Assembly (NCBI RefSeq): GCF_014640535.1 | Contig: NZ_BMHD01000001.1 | Span: 560,214-624,213, forward strand | DNA length: 64,000 nt | Source: Cnuibacter physcomitrellae | Lineage (GTDB): Bacteria > Actinomycetota > Actinomycetes > Actinomycetales > Microbacteriaceae | Direction: 5' to 3' | Part shown: in pieces, positions 11,485 to 21,105 of the stretch | Position numbering within the stretch: the stretch's first letter is position 1 | How the letters are laid out: every line of letters begins with the position of its first letter | Position numbers and translations under genes: made by a program | The notes under the pieces: model-generated | What the model saw: the letters and a program-made list of their open reading frames with translations, nothing else | Database searches by the model: none | What the model was told of the DNA's origin: nothing

Positions 11485-12207
11485 TCAGCGCGCGGCGCCG
11501 CCGGTCGGACTCCCCGGCGTCGCGTTCGGACCCTGGGCGCCGGCAGGGCCCTGCCCGGCCGCGGTCTGCGGGATCGTCAGCGGGATGAGGTCGCGCGGCG
11601 GCATCGGGTTCCCGCCGCGAACGACCACCACGCTCCGGAAGAGGTCCTCCACCGCGGCCTTGGCCGCCGGGTCCTCGATCGCCCGGCCGGCGATCACCCC
11701 GCGCAGCAGCCAACGGGGGCCGTCGACGCCCACGAAGCGAGCGCGGCGGGCCGCGGTGGTGCCGTCGGGGGCCGCGGCGGGGACGGCGGCGAGGAGCTCC
11801 GGCCCGAACGGCCCGTTCTCCAGGGTGCTGGTGCCGCCCTGCTTGAGGATCTGATCCTCGATCTGCTCGCGGATCTCGTGCCAGAGGCCCGTCGTGCGCG
11901 GTGCGGCGAACGCCTGCACCTGGAGGGTCGATCCGGCGTAGTCGAGTCCGATGGCGACCACGCGGTTCGTGCCCTCCTCGACCTCCAGGCGGAGGTGGAG
12001 GCCCTCGCGCGGCAGGATCTTGATGCCGCCCAGGTCGACGTAGGGGCGGGCGGGGTTCGCCTCGGAGGCGTCGAAGGGGCCCTCCGTCGCGCGGTCCTCG
12101 GGAGCCGACTTCGAGTCGTCGGGGCCGGTCGCGATCTCGTTCGCGAGCTCGGTGGCCTCCTCGTCCGCGGCGACGACCTCGAGGGCGTCGTCCTTGTCGT
12201 CGGTCAT
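11485..12207 (-). CDS. DUF3710 family protein
   Basis: A 240-aa soluble protein of an actinobacterium-restricted family usually found beside dut. An acidic N-terminal ~55 residues precede the conserved part: YVDLGGIKILPREGLHLRL, VQAFAAPRTTGLWHEIREQI, GPRWLLRGVIAGRAI and DLFRSVVVVRGGNPMPPRD. The C-terminus is low-complexity Gly/Pro/Ala. The start ATG overlaps the dut stop by four bases (ATGA). The function is not known. Confidence 0.83.
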   Translation of the reverse strand: MTDDKDDALEVVAADEEATELANEIATGPDDSKSAPEDRATEGPFDASEANPARPYVDLGGIKILPREGLHLRLEVEEGTNRVVAIGLDYAGSTLQVQAFAAPRTTGLWHEIREQIEDQILKQGGTSTLENGPFGPELLAAVPAAAPDGTTAARRARFVGVDGPRWLLRGVIAGRAIEDPAAKAAVEDLFRSVVVVRGGNPMPPRDLIPLTIPQTAAGQGPAGAQGPNATPGSPTGGAAR

Positions 12208-12659
12208 GCTCTGCCGCCTTCCTGGGATCCGTATCCGGTGGAGCCGAAGCCGCCCTCGCCGCGTGCGCTCCCGGGGAGCGTCTCGACGGGCACGAAGACG
12301 GCCCTGGTCACCGGCATGATGATGAGCTGCGCGATGCGGTCGCCGACCGCGACCTCGTAGGAGGCGTCGGCGTCGGTGTTGAGCAGCGCGACCTTGATCT
12401 CGCCGCGGTAGCCGGCGTCGACCGTGCCCGGGGCGTTCACGATGGTGATGCCGTGCTTGGAGGCGAGCCCGCTGCGGGGCACCACGAACGCGGCGTACCC
12501 GTCGGGCAGGGCCAGCGCGACGCCGGTCGGCACCGTGCGGCGCTCGCCCGGAGCGAGGACGAACGCCTCGGCTGAGAGCAGATCGGCCCCGGCGTCTCCC
12601 GGATGCGCGTACGCGGGTACGTAGGGCGCCGTGATGAGGATCTCGGTGCTGTCGGTCAC
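12204..12659 (-). CDS. dut: dUTP diphosphatase (dUTPase)
   Basis: Hydrolyses dUTP to dUMP and PPi, keeping uracil out of DNA and feeding dTMP synthesis. The 151-aa trimeric-type enzyme shows the five motifs: HPGDAGADL, PRSGLASKHGITIVNAPG, TVDAGYRGEIKVALLN, GDRIAQLIIMPV, and the C-terminal GEGGFGSTGYG that closes over the substrate. The start GTG 12659 (VTDSTEILIT) follows TACCCT by seven bases; the upstream in-frame ATG at 12701 would add an unrelated leader and overlap the divergent gene. It is the first gene of the operon leading to the P-type ATPase. Confidence 0.93.
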   Translation of the reverse strand: MTDSTEILITAPYVPAYAHPGDAGADLLSAEAFVLAPGERRTVPTGVALALPDGYAAFVVPRSGLASKHGITIVNAPGTVDAGYRGEIKVALLNTDADASYEVAVGDRIAQLIIMPVTRAVFVPVETLPGSARGEGGFGSTGYGSQEGGRA

Positions 12660-12666
12660 CCTGTCG

Positions 12667-12672
12667 AGGGTA
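12667..12672 (-). promoter_or_regulatory. -10 box of leaderless dut promoter
   Basis: TACCCT on the minus strand, seven bases before GTG 12659. Confidence 0.5.
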
Positions 12673-12699
12673 GTGCAGAAAGGATGATCGAATAGGGGC

Positions 12700-13158
12700 A
12701 TGGCCTCCTACCGCGAACGTCTGGTGCCCTCGCCCTGGATCTTCATCGCCACGGCTCTGCTGATCCCGGCGAGCATGGTCGTCTTCGCACCCATCCAGGG
12801 GATCGGGTTCGCTCTCGGCGCAGGGATCGGCGTGGTGCTCTATGCGGGGGTGATCGGGACCCTCGTCGGGACCGCACCCGTGATCGAGGTCGCCGACGGG
12901 GAGCTCAGGGCGGGACGCGCGCACATCCCGGTGGGGCTGGTCTCGGCCGTCGAGGGCTTCGACGGCTCGGACGCGGCGCTGGAGCGCGGTCGCCGGCTGG
13001 ATGCGCGGGCCTATCTGTGCATCCGCGGCTGGATCGCGCCGGTCGTCAAAGCGACGATCGCCGACCCGCAGGATCCGACACCCTATTGGTTGGTGTCGAC
13101 CAGGCGGCCCGGCGATCTGAAGAAGGCTGTGGAGGCGGCCCGCTCGTCGGCCGTGTGA
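12700..13158 (+). CDS. DUF3093 family membrane protein
   Basis: A 152-aa actinobacterial protein, divergent from dut. Two N-terminal transmembrane helices (SPWIFIATALLIPASMVVF and GFALGAGIGVVLYAGVIGTL) lead to a cytoplasmic domain with VADGELRAGRAHIPVGLVSAV, RGWIAPVVKATIADPQDPTP and WLVSTRRPGDLKKAV. This PH-like region is diagnostic of DUF3093. Function unknown. The start ATG 12700 is 40 bp from the dut start, so the promoters must overlap. Confidence 0.85.
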   Translation: MASYRERLVPSPWIFIATALLIPASMVVFAPIQGIGFALGAGIGVVLYAGVIGTLVGTAPVIEVADGELRAGRAHIPVGLVSAVEGFDGSDAALERGRRLDARAYLCIRGWIAPVVKATIADPQDPTPYWLVSTRRPGDLKKAVEAARSSAV

Positions 13159-13183
13159 CCGGCGAGCGAACCGCGGTGCAGAT

Positions 13184-13203
13184 TCCCTCTCTCTGAGGAG
13201 GGA
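13184..13203. terminator. Short hairpin between convergent DUF3093 and DUF4193 genes
   Basis: TCCCTC (13184-13189) pairs with GAGGGA (13198-13203). A six-bp stem without a U tract, so weak, but it is the only dyad between the two convergent genes. Confidence 0.4.
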
Positions 13204-13210
13204 CTCGGTC

Positions 13211-13504
13211 TCAGGAGGCGCATTCGACGCAGATGGCGCCGAGCTTCTCCTCGTGGTCGATCTGCGAGCGGTGCTTCACCAGGAAGCAGCTGATGCAGGT
13301 GAACTCGTCCGCCTGGGGCGGGAGCACGACCACGTCGAGGTCGAGATCGGAGAGGTCGGCACCCGGCAGGTCGAAGCTGCCCGGGTTGTCGGCGTCATCG
13401 ACGTCTACGACGCCGGACATCTTGTCCGGCACACGCTCCTTCAGCGCCTCGATCGACTCCGAGTCGTCATCGGTCTTGCGCGGTGCGTCGTAATCAGTCG
13501 CCAT
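13211..13504 (-). CDS. DUF4193 family zinc-ribbon-like protein
   Basis: A 97-aa acidic protein beginning MATDYDAPRKTDDDSESIE, the usual start of this actinobacterial family; an ATG six bases upstream is less likely. The C-terminus holds two CxxC knuckles, FTCISCFLVKHR and AICVECAS, spaced as in a zinc ribbon. The central region is rich in Asp. The function is unknown; it usually sits close to sepH and dut, as here. Confidence 0.88.
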   Translation of the reverse strand: MATDYDAPRKTDDDSESIEALKERVPDKMSGVVDVDDADNPGSFDLPGADLSDLDLDVVVLPPQADEFTCISCFLVKHRSQIDHEEKLGAICVECAS

Positions 13505-13702
13505 GCCCATCCATTCTCATTACATGCCGGTCAAGAATCGGCGGGGACAGTGTGCACCAATGCGATGCGAATAGCAAACCGCCGAATGAGCAGAAATTGC
13601 TCACGTCGACCCAACTCGCGGCACGCCCTCGGCATTCCCGTTCGCAGGGCCGCCTCCGTGGCATCCTGGCCTGACATTGCGAGCTCTGGAGGGCCTTTCA
13701 CG

Positions 13703-14797
13703 ATGCAGGAACTGACGGTGATCGGGGTCGAGAACGGAGCGCTCGTCGTCGCCAGCGACGCAGGCGAGCGATTCCGCATCGTCATCGACGACGTGCTGCA
13801 GTCGAGGATGAGACAGTCCCTCGCCAGCGCCGCGGGCGGCAAGAAGGTCTCACCCCGCGAGATCCAGACGCACATCCGTGCCGGGCTCTCGGCGAGCGAG
13901 GTCGCGGAGCTCACCGGCGCGGCGCTCGAGTACGTCGAGCGGTTCGAGGGACCGGTGCTCGCGGAGCGCCAGTTCATGGTCGACTCCGCCCTGCGTGTGC
14001 CCGTGCAGCCCACCGGCCCCGCCGACCCGCTCGGCGAGGAGCCGCTGTCCACCTTCGGCGAGGCGATCGAGGGCCGACTGGAGTCGCTCTCGGCGACCGA
14101 CGTCCGCTGGGCCAGCTGGAAGGACGAGGAGGGGTGGACGGTGAAGCTCACCTTCACCGCCTCGCAGATCGACCACGACGCGCGGTGGCAGTTCGACCCG
14201 AAGCGCCACTCGCTCTCCCCCCTCAACAACGAGGCGACGACGCTCTCCCGTCACGGCGAGCTCACCGAGGGGCTCATCCCCCGGCTGCGAGCCGTCGGAC
14301 CCGATGCGCCCGCCGACGAGCGCTTCGACAGCGGTGTCTTCGAGCCCGCCGAGCCGGCCGGGCCGCAGGTGACCGTCGAGATCATCGCGGAGCCCGTGCA
14401 GCAGGCGCAGCCGACGGCCCAGGTCAGGACGTTGCGTCCGGAGTCGTCTCGAGCCGTCGACGCCGCCGCGGTGAACCGGGCGCCCGACACGGCCGACACC
14501 AACGACCACAACCAGACGGCCGACCTCCTGGAGGCGCTGCGCCGCCGTCGGGGCGAGCGGGCCTCCGCGCCCGTCGAACCCCCGCAGGACGACGACCAGA
14601 GGCCGCTGGTCGATCCGGCGCCGCTCACCCGTCCCGAGGAGATCGACACCCCTCTGGCGGGTCTCGAGGCCGAGATCGTCACCACGGCGAAGCCGTCGGC
14701 TCCGCAGAAGACCGGTCCGGTCAAGCGCCAGCGCGCCGCGATGCCCACCTGGGACGAGATCGTCTTCGGTGCACGCTCGGAGGACGACCCCGCGTAG
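13703..14797 (+). CDS. sepH: Septation protein SepH (DUF3071)
   Basis: A 364-aa homologue of SepH, which in Streptomyces binds FtsZ and promotes Z-ring assembly. The conserved N-terminal domain is QELTVIGVENGALVVASD, RFRIVIDDVLQSRMRQ, then the helix-turn-helix-like VSPREIQTHIRAGLSASEV. Also conserved are RWASWKDEEGWTVKLTF and RWQFDPKRHSLSPLNNEA. The C-terminal half is Pro/Ala/acidic and probably disordered, ending in PTWDEIVFG, the conserved C-terminal peptide. GGAGGG lies eight bases before ATG 13703. Confidence 0.92.
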   Translation: MQELTVIGVENGALVVASDAGERFRIVIDDVLQSRMRQSLASAAGGKKVSPREIQTHIRAGLSASEVAELTGAALEYVERFEGPVLAERQFMVDSALRVPVQPTGPADPLGEEPLSTFGEAIEGRLESLSATDVRWASWKDEEGWTVKLTFTASQIDHDARWQFDPKRHSLSPLNNEATTLSRHGELTEGLIPRLRAVGPDAPADERFDSGVFEPAEPAGPQVTVEIIAEPVQQAQPTAQVRTLRPESSRAVDAAAVNRAPDTADTNDHNQTADLLEALRRRRGERASAPVEPPQDDDQRPLVDPAPLTRPEEIDTPLAGLEAEIVTTAKPSAPQKTGPVKRQRAAMPTWDEIVFGARSEDDPA

Positions 14798-14839
14798 TCA
14801 CGCCCGCCGAGCGGCGGGAGCGGGCACGCCCCGGCCGTG

Positions 14840-15985
14840 TCAGCCGGCCTGGGCGAACGCACCCGCCCGAAGGAGCGGTACACGCTGCTCCTCCGGCGTG
14901 CACGAACCGTGCTGTCCGATCATCGACCGGCCCTCGCTGCGCGCGTCGCGGTAGTAGGCGACGAGCCGCCTGGCGCCGACGATGACGTGACCGAGACGGG
15001 GAAGCACCTCGGGCGCGACCTCGCCGAACCACCCGGAGGCGACGGCCTCCTCCCGGGTGACCACCCAGGCGTTGTCTCCCTGCGACTCGCGCCAGGCCGC
15101 CGCCAGCCTCTCGGCGTCGTCGGGCGACGAGTCGGCGTCCAGGTAGAGGTGCACGCACCGCGGGTCGCCGCCCACGTGCCGGACCCCGTCGACGAGGGAC
15201 GGCGTCTCGCCGAACAGGATCTGACGGTCGGCGGGCACGTCGAGGACACCGTGGTCGGCGCTCAGGAGCACACCCTCACGGCGCCCGAGCGACGACGTGA
15301 ACGTGGCGAAGGCCCGGTCCACGGACTCGAGCCGCTCGGTCCACCGATCCGACTCCCATCCCCTGGCATGGCCGGCCTGGTCGAGCTCGGGGATGTAGAG
15401 GTACGCGAGCTGCCGGCCGCCCTCCTCGAAGAGCCGTCGTGCCGCGGCGAAGCGGTCCTCGATCGACTCCCCCACCACGTACTCGGCACCGCGGAGGATC
15501 GCGTGGGTGAGACCGGAGTCCGCGTAGCGCGCGGGGCCGATGGTGCTGCAGCGGATCCCGTCGGCGGAGACCCTCTCGAAGACCGTCTCGCTTCGCTGCC
15601 ACGTGTCGGGCGCCATCGTCTCCGACCATCCCGACAGCTGGTTGACCACCGTGTCGGTCGCGGGCACGAGCGCCGTGTAGCCGACGATGCCGTGCTCCCC
15701 CGGCAGCGTGCCCGTCATGAGCGTCGTCAGCGCCGCCGCCGTGGTGGTGGGGAACCCGCTCGTCAGCACGGCGCGCTTGGTCGCCAGGGCTGCGAGATGA
15801 CGGGCGTGTCCGGCGCGTGCCCGGAGGTTCGCCATGCCCAGCCCGTCGACGAGGATCACGAGGACGAGCTCCGCCGCGGGAAGGGCGAGGGCGTTCGGCT
15901 CGGACCGGAGGGCGGCCACGCAACTCGGCAACACGTCGGCCAGCGTCGGGGCCGAGACGTCGCGCATCGGTAGCATGGGGGGCAT
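14840..15985 (-). CDS. Alkaline-phosphatase-superfamily protein (nucleotide pyrophosphatase/phosphodiesterase type)
   Basis: A 381-aa soluble hydrolase. VLVILVDGLGMANL carries the first metal-binding Asp, TSGFPTTTAAALTTLMTG contains the likely Thr nucleophile, IPELDQAGHARG the Asp/His pair, and LLSADHGVLDV the last metal ligands (DHG). This order is typical of type I phosphodiesterase/nucleotide pyrophosphatases. No signal peptide is seen. Substrate unknown. The start is ambiguous among three in-frame ATGs (15985, 15976, 15967); the longest is given. Confidence 0.83.
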   Translation of the reverse strand: MPPMLPMRDVSAPTLADVLPSCVAALRSEPNALALPAAELVLVILVDGLGMANLRARAGHARHLAALATKRAVLTSGFPTTTAAALTTLMTGTLPGEHGIVGYTALVPATDTVVNQLSGWSETMAPDTWQRSETVFERVSADGIRCSTIGPARYADSGLTHAILRGAEYVVGESIEDRFAAARRLFEEGGRQLAYLYIPELDQAGHARGWESDRWTERLESVDRAFATFTSSLGRREGVLLSADHGVLDVPADRQILFGETPSLVDGVRHVGGDPRCVHLYLDADSSPDDAERLAAAWRESQGDNAWVVTREEAVASGWFGEVAPEVLPRLGHVIVGARRLVAYYRDARSEGRSMIGQHGSCTPEEQRVPLLRAGAFAQAG

Positions 15986-16047
15986 CCGGCTCAGTCTCGC
16001 ACAGCCGGAGTGCGCATCCCCTCACAGAAGGCGTCGAGTAGACCCGC

Positions 16048-18489
16048 ATGACCCCGAAGAACGAGAGCATCGACGCCGCCGCAGAGAAGATCCTCGACGT
16101 CGACGTCTCTCAGGAGATGCAGGAGTCCTTCCTCGAGTACGCGTACTCGGTGATCTACTCGCGTGCCCTGCCCGACGCCCGAGACGGCCTCAAGCCGGTG
16201 CAGCGCCGCATCCTCTACCAGATGGACGAGATGGGCCTGCGTCCCGACCGCGGGCACGTGAAGAGCGCCCGCGTCGTCGGCGAGGTGATGGGGAAGCTGC
16301 ACCCCCACGGCGACACCGCCATCTACGACGCCCTGGTGCGTCTGGCCCAGCCGTGGACCATGCGCCTGACCCTGGTCGACGGTCACGGCAACTTCGGCTC
16401 GCCCGACGACGGGCCCGCCGCCCAGCGCTACACCGAGGCACGGCTGGCCCCGGCCGCCATGGCGATGGTCGCCGACCTCGACGAGGACGTCGTCGACTTC
16501 GTGCCCAACTACGACAACCAGTTCACCGAGCCGTCCGTGCTCCCGGCGGCGATCCCGAACCTCCTGGTCAACGGGGCGAGCGGCATCGCGGTGGGCATGG
16601 CCACGAACATGGCCCCGCACAACCTCATCGAGGTGGTCGCGGGCGCCCAGCACCTGCTCGAGAACCCGCAGGCCTCGGTCGACGACTTGATGCGCTTCAT
16701 CCCCGGCCCCGACCTGCCCGGCGGCGGGACGATCGTCGGGCTCGACGGCGTCCGCGACGCGTACGAGAACGGCCGCGGTGCGTTCAAGACGCGCGCGAAG
16801 GTCAGCATCGAGACGCTCTCGCCCCGCAAGACGGGGCTCGTCGTCACCGAGCTGCCGTACCTGGTCGGGCCGGAGAAGGTGATCGCGAAGATCAAGGACG
16901 GCGTCACCTCGAAGAAGATCGGCGGCATCAGCGACGTCACCGACCTCACCGACCGCTCGCACGGGCTCCGTCTCGTCATCGGCATCAAGACGGGGTTCAA
17001 CCCCGAGGCGGTGCTCGAGCAGCTGTACAAGCTCACTCCGCTCGAGGAGAGCTTCAACATCAACAACGTCGCGCTCGTCGACGGCGGCCCCGCCACGCTC
17101 GGTCTGCGAGACCTGCTCGCGGTCTACATCAACCACCGCATCGAGGTCGTCACCCGCCGCACGCGCTATCGGCTCGCACGGCGCAAGGAGCGGCTGCACC
17201 TCGTCGAGGGTCTGCTCATCGCGATCCTCGACATCGACGAGGTCATCCAGCTGATCCGGTCCTCGGACGACAGCGAGCAGGCTCGCGAGCGGCTGATGAC
17301 GGTGTTCGACCTCAGCCAGGTGCAGGCCGAGTACATCCTCGAGCTGCGCCTGCGCCGCCTCACCCGCTTCTCGCGGATCGAGCTCGAGGCCGAGCGCGAC
17401 GAGCTCCGCGCCGAGATCGAGCGGCTCGAGGCCATGCTGGCCGATCCCGCGCTCGTGCGTGCCGCGGTGTCGGAGGAGCTCGACGCCGTCGCCGACACGT
17501 ACGGGACCCCGCGTCGCACCCTGCTGACCGAGGCCCGCCCCGCGGCCGCCGGCTCGGCGAAGAAGAACCAGCCCGTGCTCGAGCTGTCGGATGCGCCCTG
17601 CGTCGTCCTCTTCAGCACCACCGGCCGCGTGGTGCGCATCGACCGGGGCGACGACGAGGACGCTCCCGCCGCGCCCACGCGACGGAGCAAGCACGACGCC
17701 CTGCGCTCCGTGGTCGAGACCACGCGACGGGCCGAGATCGGCGCCGTCACCGACACCGGGCGGCTCGTGCGGATGCCGGTCATGGACCTGCCGTCCGTGC
17801 CCGCGGGATCCGTGCAGCTGGGCGCCGGGGTCAAGGTGAACGAGTACCTCGGCCTCGACCGCAAGGAGCGTGTGGTCGGGCTCGTGTCGCTCGACTCGGA
17901 GGTGCCGATCGCGCTGGGGACACGTCAGGGCGTGGTCAAGCGGGTCGCGACCGGCGCCTATCCGCCGCGTCCCGACTTCGAGATCATCGCGCTCAAGCCG
18001 GGCGACGCCGTGGTGGGGGTGGCGCAGTCGACCGACGAGGAGCTCGTCTTCATCGCGACCGACGCGCAGCTGCTCCGCTTCCCGCAGGCGTCGGTCCGGC
18101 CCCAGGGCGTCGCGGCGGGCGGCATGGCGGGCATCAACCTCGGCGCGGGATCGTCGGTGATCTTCTTCGGCTCCGTCGATGCCTCCGCCGAGACGGTCGT
18201 GGTCACGGTCGCGGGATCGACGGCTGCCCTCCCGGGGACCGATCCCGGATCGAGCAAGGTCTCCGACCTCAGCGAGTTCCCTCCGAAGGGGCGCGCGACC
18301 GGCGGCGTCCGGGCGCAGCGATTCCTGAAGGGCGAGGACGCACTGACCGCGGCCTGGGCAGGTCGTGCCCCGGCGCTCGCCGTCGGAGACGACGGCGCCG
18401 CCCGGGCCCTCCCGGAATCGGGAGCCCGACGCGATGCGTCCGGAGTGGCCCTGGGCGGCGTGATCGGCTCGATCGGCTTCTCCCGCTAG
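16048..18489 (+). CDS. parC: DNA topoisomerase IV subunit A
   Basis: Type IIA topoisomerase cleavage subunit, 813 aa, expected to decatenate chromosomes with the ParE-like subunit encoded 0.4 kb downstream. Winged-helix region: [19 protein letters not shown] and [20 protein letters not shown] (the quinolone-determining region, Thr90 where GyrA usually has Ser or Ala). The active-site Tyr is Tyr128 in [10 protein letters not shown]. The C-terminal beta-pinwheel is degenerate ([26 protein letters not shown]) without a clear GyrA box, favouring ParC over GyrA. Its stop codon lies in the loop of a terminator hairpin. Confidence 0.9.
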   Translation: MTPKNESIDAAAEKILDVDVSQEMQESFLEYAYSVIYSRALPDARDGLKPVQRRILYQMDEMGLRPDRGHVKSARVVGEVMGKLHPHGDTAIYDALVRLAQPWTMRLTLVDGHGNFGSPDDGPAAQRYTEARLAPAAMAMVADLDEDVVDFVPNYDNQFTEPSVLPAAIPNLLVNGASGIAVGMATNMAPHNLIEVVAGAQHLLENPQASVDDLMRFIPGPDLPGGGTIVGLDGVRDAYENGRGAFKTRAKVSIETLSPRKTGLVVTELPYLVGPEKVIAKIKDGVTSKKIGGISDVTDLTDRSHGLRLVIGIKTGFNPEAVLEQLYKLTPLEESFNINNVALVDGGPATLGLRDLLAVYINHRIEVVTRRTRYRLARRKERLHLVEGLLIAILDIDEVIQLIRSSDDSEQARERLMTVFDLSQVQAEYILELRLRRLTRFSRIELEAERDELRAEIERLEAMLADPALVRAAVSEELDAVADTYGTPRRTLLTEARPAAAGSAKKNQPVLELSDAPCVVLFSTTGRVVRIDRGDDEDAPAAPTRRSKHDALRSVVETTRRAEIGAVTDTGRLVRMPVMDLPSVPAGSVQLGAGVKVNEYLGLDRKERVVGLVSLDSEVPIALGTRQGVVKRVATGAYPPRPDFEIIALKPGDAVVGVAQSTDEELVFIATDAQLLRFPQASVRPQGVAAGGMAGINLGAGSSVIFFGSVDASAETVVVTVAGSTAALPGTDPGSSKVSDLSEFPPKGRATGGVRAQRFLKGEDALTAAWAGRAPALAVGDDGAARALPESGARRDASGVALGGVIGSIGFSR

Positions 18490-18500
18490 CCGGGAGAAGC
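18476..18500. terminator. Hairpin spanning the parC stop codon
   Basis: GCTTCTCCCG (18476-18485) pairs perfectly with CGGGAGAAGC (18491-18500); the loop CTAGC contains the parC stop TAG. It sits between convergent genes, so it could act in both directions. Confidence 0.65.
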
Positions 18501-18513
18501 GCCTCGAGCGAGG

Positions 18514-18735
18514 TCAGTCGGCGAGCAGCTTGCTCGACTCGTCGTGCCAACCGGTCGAGACCTGGGAGAGCTTCTCCTGGTACTTGCGACCGTGGTGCGC
18601 GCAGAACAGCAGCTCGGAGCCCGAGGGCATGTCGACGCGGATGTAAGCCTGCGCACCGCAGCTGTCGCAACGGTCGGCGGCGGTGAGCTCGAAGCGGGTG
18701 CTCAGCTCGTCGGGGGTCGTGGCCACGGTGTTCAT
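18514..18735 (-). CDS. DUF7455 family small zinc-finger protein
   Basis: A 73-aa protein: ELTAADRCDSCGAQAYIRV gives a CxxC, and LLFCAHHGRKYQEKL gives Cys-x-His-His, together a likely zinc site. This family is regularly found beside topoisomerase or sigma-factor genes in actinobacteria; the role is unknown. The start ATG 18735 is preceded by AGAGGAG at good spacing; an upstream in-frame ATG gives no conserved sequence. Confidence 0.85.
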   Translation of the reverse strand: MNTVATTPDELSTRFELTAADRCDSCGAQAYIRVDMPSGSELLFCAHHGRKYQEKLSQVSTGWHDESSKLLAD

Positions 18736-18902
18736 CTTCTGCTCCTCTGCGAAAGGATCGGGAACTGCGAAGTACACACATCCAAGCACGCTTGTGTGAC
18801 GGTCATGTCTCATTCACCTGTGTTTCGCTGTGCGCGTAGCCTTCGCCGCCGTTCTCCGTCCCCTCGACGGTGTGGTGGCGACCCGCCGTCGGCGGTGACG
18901 CT

Positions 18903-18908
18903 TAGCCT
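18903..18908 (+). promoter_or_regulatory. -10 box of leaderless parE promoter
   Basis: TAGCCT, six bases before GTG 18915. Confidence 0.5.
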
Positions 18909-18914
18909 TGATCC

Positions 18915-20999
18915 GTGGCTTCTCCCTCCGACTACTCCGCCCGGCACCTCTCCGTCCTCGAGGGGCTCGAGGCGGTGCGCAAGCGCCCCGGCATGTACAT
19001 CGGCTCGACCGACTCGCGCGGGCTCATGCACTGCCTGTGGGAGATCATCGACAACTCGGTCGACGAGGCTCTGGCCGGACACGGTGACCGCATCGACGTG
19101 GTGCTGCACGACGACGGCAGCGTCGAGGTGCGCGACCGCGCCCGCGGCATCCCCGTCGACATCGAGCCGAAGACCGGGCTCTCGGGTGTGGAGGTCGTCT
19201 TCACGAAGCTCCACGCCGGCGGCAAGTTCGGGGCGGGCTCCTACGGGGCGTCCGGCGGTCTCCACGGCGTGGGCGCCTCGGTCGTGAACGCCCTGTCGGA
19301 GCGGCTCGACGTCGAGGTCGACCGCGACGGGAAGACCTGGGCGATGTCGTTCCACCGCGGCGAGCCGGGTGTGTTCGACGACAAGGGCACCCCCTCCCCC
19401 GACGCCCCCTTCACGCCCTTCGAGTCGGGCAGCGAGCTGCGCGTCGTCGGCAAGGTGGCGAAGGGCGTCACCGGCACGCGCATCCGATACTGGGCCGACC
19501 GTCAGATCTTCAGCCCCGGCGCCACCTTCCAGGCCGAGGGCCTGGTCGATCGTGCCCGGCAGACCGCGTTCCTCGTTCCCGGCATCCTCATCGAGATCAC
19601 CGACCGTCGCACCGAGGGCGAGAACGTGGAGTCGTTCCGCTTCGAGGGCGGGATCTCCGAGTTCGTCGAGCACCTCGCCGCCGACGCTCCCGTCACCGAC
19701 GTGTGGCGGATCAGCGGGACCGGCTTCTTCACCGAGACCGTCCCCGTGCTCACCGAGGGCGGGGCGATGGTCCCCACCGAGGTCTCGCGCGACTGCGAGG
19801 TCGACCTCGCCCTCCGCTGGGGCATCGGGTACGACACCGACGTCAAGTCGTTCGTCAACATCATCTCCACGCCCAAGGGCGGGACGCACCTCGCGGGCTT
19901 CGAGGCGGGCCTGCTCAAGTTCCTGCGGCAGACGGTCGAGGCGAACGCACGCCGACTCAAGGTGGGCAACGACAAGCTCGAGAAGGACGACGTGCTCGCC
20001 GGCCTCACCGCCGTGCTCACGGTGCGCCTGCCCGAGCCTCAGTTCGAGGGTCAGACCAAGGAGGTGCTGGGCACCCCCGCCGCGCGGGCGATCGTCTCCA
20101 AGGTGCTCACCGACGGGTTGAAGGAGCGCTTCTCGTCCAGCAAGCGCGACGACAAGACGCAGTCGTCCCTGGTGCTCGACAAGGTCGTGGCCGAGATGAA
20201 GGCCCGCGTCTCCGCCCGGGCGCACAAGGAGACTCAGCGACGCAAGAACGCGCTCGAGTCGTCGTCGCTCCCCGCGAAGCTCGTCGACTGCCGCAGCAAC
20301 GACGTCGCCTCGAGCGAGCTGTTCATCGTCGAGGGCGACTCCGCGCTCGGCACCGCCAAGCTGGCCCGCTCGAGCGAGTTCCAGGCGCTCCTGCCCATCC
20401 GCGGCAAGATCCTCAACGTGCAGAAGGCGTCGATCGCCGACATGCTCTCGAACGCGGAGTGCGCGTCGATCATCCAGGTGATCGGGGCCGGGTCCGGCCG
20501 GACGTTCGACCTCTCGGCTGCGCGCTACGGCAAGATCATCCTGATGAGCGACGCCGACGTCGACGGGGCGCACATCCGCACCCTTCTGCTCACGCTGTTC
20601 TTCCGGTACATGCGTCCGCTCATCGAGGACGGCCGCGTCTACGCCGCCGTGCCGCCGCTGCACCGCGTCATCGCGATCAACCCCGGGTCGAAGCCGAACG
20701 ACGTCATCTACACCTACTCCGAGGCCGAGCTCCGCGGTGTGGTGAAGGACATCCAGCGCTCTAAGCGCCGGTACCAGGAGCCGATCCAGCGGTACAAGGG
20801 CCTCGGCGAGATGGATGCCGACCAGCTGGCATCGACGACGATGGACCGCGCTCAGCGCACGCTGCGCCGCGTGAACGTCGCCGACGCCGCCGCGGCCGAG
20901 AAGACGTTCGAGCTCCTCATGGGCGACGAGGTGGCCCCGCGCAAGGAGTTCATCATCGCCGGCTCGAACGACCTCACCCGCGACCGCATCGACGTCTAG
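18915..20999 (+). CDS. parE: DNA topoisomerase IV subunit B
   Basis: ATPase subunit of topoisomerase IV, 694 aa. GHKL ATP site: EIIDNSVDEALAGHGD, RARGIPVDI, GGLHGVGASVVNALS. Transducer lysine region: LKVGNDKLEKDDVLAGLTAV. TOPRIM domain: SELFIVEGDSALGTAK, LLPIRGKILNVQKA and LMSDADVDGAHIRTLLLT (the DxD metal site), then QRYKGLGEMDADQLASTTMD. It begins with GTG. Convergent with gatD across hairpins. Confidence 0.93.
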   Translation: MASPSDYSARHLSVLEGLEAVRKRPGMYIGSTDSRGLMHCLWEIIDNSVDEALAGHGDRIDVVLHDDGSVEVRDRARGIPVDIEPKTGLSGVEVVFTKLHAGGKFGAGSYGASGGLHGVGASVVNALSERLDVEVDRDGKTWAMSFHRGEPGVFDDKGTPSPDAPFTPFESGSELRVVGKVAKGVTGTRIRYWADRQIFSPGATFQAEGLVDRARQTAFLVPGILIEITDRRTEGENVESFRFEGGISEFVEHLAADAPVTDVWRISGTGFFTETVPVLTEGGAMVPTEVSRDCEVDLALRWGIGYDTDVKSFVNIISTPKGGTHLAGFEAGLLKFLRQTVEANARRLKVGNDKLEKDDVLAGLTAVLTVRLPEPQFEGQTKEVLGTPAARAIVSKVLTDGLKERFSSSKRDDKTQSSLVLDKVVAEMKARVSARAHKETQRRKNALESSSLPAKLVDCRSNDVASSELFIVEGDSALGTAKLARSSEFQALLPIRGKILNVQKASIADMLSNAECASIIQVIGAGSGRTFDLSAARYGKIILMSDADVDGAHIRTLLLTLFFRYMRPLIEDGRVYAAVPPLHRVIAINPGSKPNDVIYTYSEAELRGVVKDIQRSKRRYQEPIQRYKGLGEMDADQLASTTMDRAQRTLRRVNVADAAAAEKTFELLMGDEVAPRKEFIIAGSNDLTRDRIDV

Positions 21000-21028
21000 T
21001 CCCACGAAGGGCGCGTCCCACCCCGCAC

Positions 21029-21061
21029 CGAGCCGCGAGGAGCCGCCCTTCCGCGGGCTCG
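21029..21061. terminator. Hairpin after parE
   Basis: CGAGCCGCG (21029-21037) pairs with CCGCGGGCTCG (21051-21061) with a small bulge, between convergent parE and gatD. Confidence 0.45.
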
Positions 21062-21078
21062 CGAGGGGCCGGTTCTCA

Positions 21079-21102
21079 CCGCTCGGCGCGGGAGACGAGC
21101 GG
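21079..21102. terminator. Second hairpin between parE and gatD
   Basis: CCGCTCG (21079-21085) pairs perfectly with CGAGCGG (21096-21102) around a 10-nt loop, just past the gatD stop on the minus strand. Confidence 0.45.
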
Positions 21103-21105
21103 GGG

